Positions 62,589 through 64,000 of a stretch of 64,000 nucleotides of DNA are shown piece by piece. The DNA comes from Lunatimonas sp. Lineage in GTDB: Bacteria > Bacteroidota > Bacteroidia > Cytophagales > Cyclobacteriaceae. How positions within the stretch are numbered: position 1 is the stretch's first letter; every line of letters starts with the position of its first letter. Below the pieces are notes generated by a model. The model ran no database searches. It had not been told where the DNA came from and saw only the letters and a list, made by a program, of their open reading frames with translations. Where the stretch lies: contig NZ_JAFIEU010000010.1 of assembly GCF_020832325.1 (NCBI RefSeq), forward strand, positions 47,243-111,242, written 5' to 3'. The position numbers and the translations under genes are program-made.

Positions 62589-63860
62589 ATGGTCCTACGC
62601 GCCCTCATGCTTCATTTGATTGTATTGCTGATACAGGCCAGTGCGGTTGCGCAGACACCCTTTGAAGACAAGACCTTCGACGAAAATATTCAGACCGTAA
62701 GGCTCTTCCCCGCCTCTGCTGACGTGTCCAGTCAAACCAATCCACCGGTTATCTCCCTAAATGCACCGGCACCTTTGGTGTTGACCTTTGACGATATCGC
62801 CTATGAAGCCGATCTATACTCCGCAAAGATCATTCACTGCAACGTGGATTGGACACCGTCCAGGCTCCGGGAGGCCGACTACCTCTCACAGTTCAATGAA
62901 TTTAACGTAAACGAATACGAGTACGGGATCAATACCCGCATTCCCTACATCCACTATACCTTCCTGTTACCCCGCGTAACCAAGACAGGCAATTACATCG
63001 TCAAAGTGTATCGCGGACGAAACGAGTCAAACACCGTAATTACCAGAAGGTTTATGGTTTTTCAAAATCAGGTAAATATCGGGGCCAGCGTGGTGCCACC
63101 CAGTAATACTGCGGATAGACAGTCTTCCCAGCAAATCGACGTGGTAGTCAATTATTCTAATCGGGAACTTTTGGACCCGACCAACAATACCAAGATCGTG
63201 ATCCGTCAAAACCAACGCTGGGACCAAGCTATCTACGGGCTGAAGCCCACCTTTATCCGGGAAGACCTGAGGCAAATCGATTACCGCCTTTTTGACGGAA
63301 GCAACACTTTTCAGGCCGGAAATGAATTTCGGTTCGTAGACCTACGGTATGTCAGAACACGAGGACGCAACATCGCCTCGGTTAAAATGGAGGAAGACGT
63401 GGTATTTGCGGAGGCAGGTGTCGACGAAAGCCGAAAGGGGCAGGGATACTTGGAGTATTTGGATCTAAATGGTCAATTCGTCATCATGAATGTGGAGCGC
63501 CAAAACCATCATTTGGAGAGTGAATACATTTTAGTCACCTTCCACTTAAAATCACCAGAATTACCCCAGCCTCCTTACATTTTGGGGGCATTGACACAGT
63601 GGGGTGCAAGTCCGGATGCCCAGATGGCGTATGATCGGCAAAAACAGCACTACCAAGCAACGCTTTTTCTCAAACAGGGATGGTACGACTATCAGTTTGG
63701 GTTGAAGTCCGCGGACGGTTGGAACACGGAGCCTTTTGAAGGTTCGCATTTTCAAACGGAAAATGAGTACGAAATTTTCTTCTATTACCGGGACATGGGC
63801 TCGCGCTACGATGAACTCATCGGCTACACGGTATTGAACCCAAACAAACGAAGGTTCTAA
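62589..63860 (+). CDS. DUF5103 / type IX secretion plug-domain protein
   Basis: A 423-residue exported protein (signal peptide LMLHLIVLLIQASAVAQ). The family segments are VRLFPASADVSSQTNPPVISL, LTFDDIAYEADLYSAKIIHCN, DWTPSRLREADYLSQFNEF and the later QNQRWDQAIYGLKPTF. The end is YTVLNPNKRRF. DUF5103 corresponds to the Plug-domain class found near type IX secretion; it is restricted to Bacteroidota. It is in line with the ABC-F gene, and its stop is four bases from the 3' end of an antisense group II intron. Confidence 0.88.
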   Translation: MVLRALMLHLIVLLIQASAVAQTPFEDKTFDENIQTVRLFPASADVSSQTNPPVISLNAPAPLVLTFDDIAYEADLYSAKIIHCNVDWTPSRLREADYLSQFNEFNVNEYEYGINTRIPYIHYTFLLPRVTKTGNYIVKVYRGRNESNTVITRRFMVFQNQVNIGASVVPPSNTADRQSSQQIDVVVNYSNRELLDPTNNTKIVIRQNQRWDQAIYGLKPTFIREDLRQIDYRLFDGSNTFQAGNEFRFVDLRYVRTRGRNIASVKMEEDVVFAEAGVDESRKGQGYLEYLDLNGQFVIMNVERQNHHLESEYILVTFHLKSPELPQPPYILGALTQWGASPDAQMAYDRQKQHYQATLFLKQGWYDYQFGLKSADGWNTEPFEGSHFQTENEYEIFFYYRDMGSRYDELIGYTVLNPNKRRF

Positions 63861-63863
63861 GCA

Positions 63864-64000
63864 ATCGAGTAGGAAGATAGGGATTAGTTCCCTATCTGTC
63901 CTCTCACACCACCCTGCGTACCGTTCGGTACAGGGCGGTTCTTTAAGTTTTGACTCTAACCTTTTGGTAGTAATCTGATAAGAACACATATCCTGCTTGC
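63864..64000 (-). mobile_element. Group II intron, 3' end (domains V and VI); remainder outside window
   Basis: On the minus strand the intron ends CTACTCGAT at 63864. Domain VI is a hairpin with 9-bp arms (63875-63883 with 63889-63897). Domain V spans 63908-63939: a 9-bp lower stem ACCGCCCUG/CAGGGUGGU that contains the CGC catalytic triad with a G-U wobble, a CG bulge, a 4-bp upper stem UACC/GGUA and a GAAC loop. The CGC triad points to a IIC-type intron. The reverse-transcriptase gene would lie to the right, beyond the window. The intron is inserted antisense, four bases after the stop of the DUF5103 gene. Confidence 0.8.

Noticed and set aside
1..64000. tRNA, rRNA, tmRNA or other housekeeping RNA genes
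   Set aside because: No cloverleaf with a T-loop GGTTCRA box or rRNA core sequence was found by eye in the gaps; a tRNAscan/Infernal run would be decisive.

Overview
The window is a chromosomal segment of a member of the Bacteroidota, most likely order Cytophagales (Cyclobacteriaceae-like). The evidence is FtsZ with a long variable linker and the NNRFLHDNVD tail, an IPExxxVDY-family gene, a DUF5103 (type IX secretion plug-domain) protein, a PorV/PorQ-like barrel, TAnnTTTG promoter elements, secreted DUF1080/DUF3500/ThuA/ceramidase-type proteins, and a general lack of Shine-Dalgarno sequences. No tRNA, rRNA or CRISPR array was seen. Most of the window is ordinary core genome.

Layout. 1-3863: end of the division cluster (ftsA, ftsZ), a convergent flavin reductase and punA. 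3864-8750: an accessory island, different in base and codon use. It starts with an orphan gene tail and a tyrosine-recombinase fragment and ends in a broken methyltransferase. Between them lie only plus-strand 'cassettes': an excisionase-like/PIN toxin-antitoxin pair, a DUF6364-like/PIN pair and a YcxB-like membrane protein. They are separated by three related, structured, non-coding elements that read on the minus strand and resemble ORF-less group II introns. Two of these end against 124-127 bp imperfect palindromes that resemble integron attC sites. 8716-13794: ChaN-like protein, persulfide dioxygenase-rhodanese fusion, and a polymerase-like membrane protein plus polysaccharide deacetylase. 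13930-18744: an 850-residue unknown, a MOSC protein facing mogA, and a small secreted unknown. 19023-23861: one very large gene fusing a DEDD-type exonuclease domain, a RecQ helicase and a UvrD-type helicase. 24058-31669: six co-directional genes for exported proteins, looking like a carbohydrate/glycolipid-use locus. 31728-37088: an Anbu-type operon (ATP-grasp, alpha-E, Anbu peptidase, transglutaminase) with a metallophosphoesterase downstream. 37645-48089: oligopeptidase B, mscL, three outer-membrane proteins, yidD, lgt and nadE. 48128-52410: rnc, fabF and acpP divergent from an IPExxxVDY gene and pyk. 52464-63860: rqcH-like gene, PhnP-like hydrolase, two response regulators, miaA, pfkA, typA, an ABC-F gene and a DUF5103 gene.

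The right edge (63864-64000) carries the 3' end of a group II intron on the minus strand, with a textbook domain V (CGC triad with a G-U wobble, 2-nt bulge, GAAC loop) and a domain VI hairpin, four bases past the stop of the DUF5103 gene. Its architecture is the key to reading the three island elements. The same order (CTCGAT end, 9-bp hairpin, GTGTGAGAG box, second hairpin) recurs there in degenerate form.

The strongest candidates for something undescribed are (i) the cassette island with an antisense group-II-intron-like element after each gene, and (ii) the single-chain exonuclease-RecQ-UvrD protein. All functional statements are inferred by reading motifs; no database search was run.
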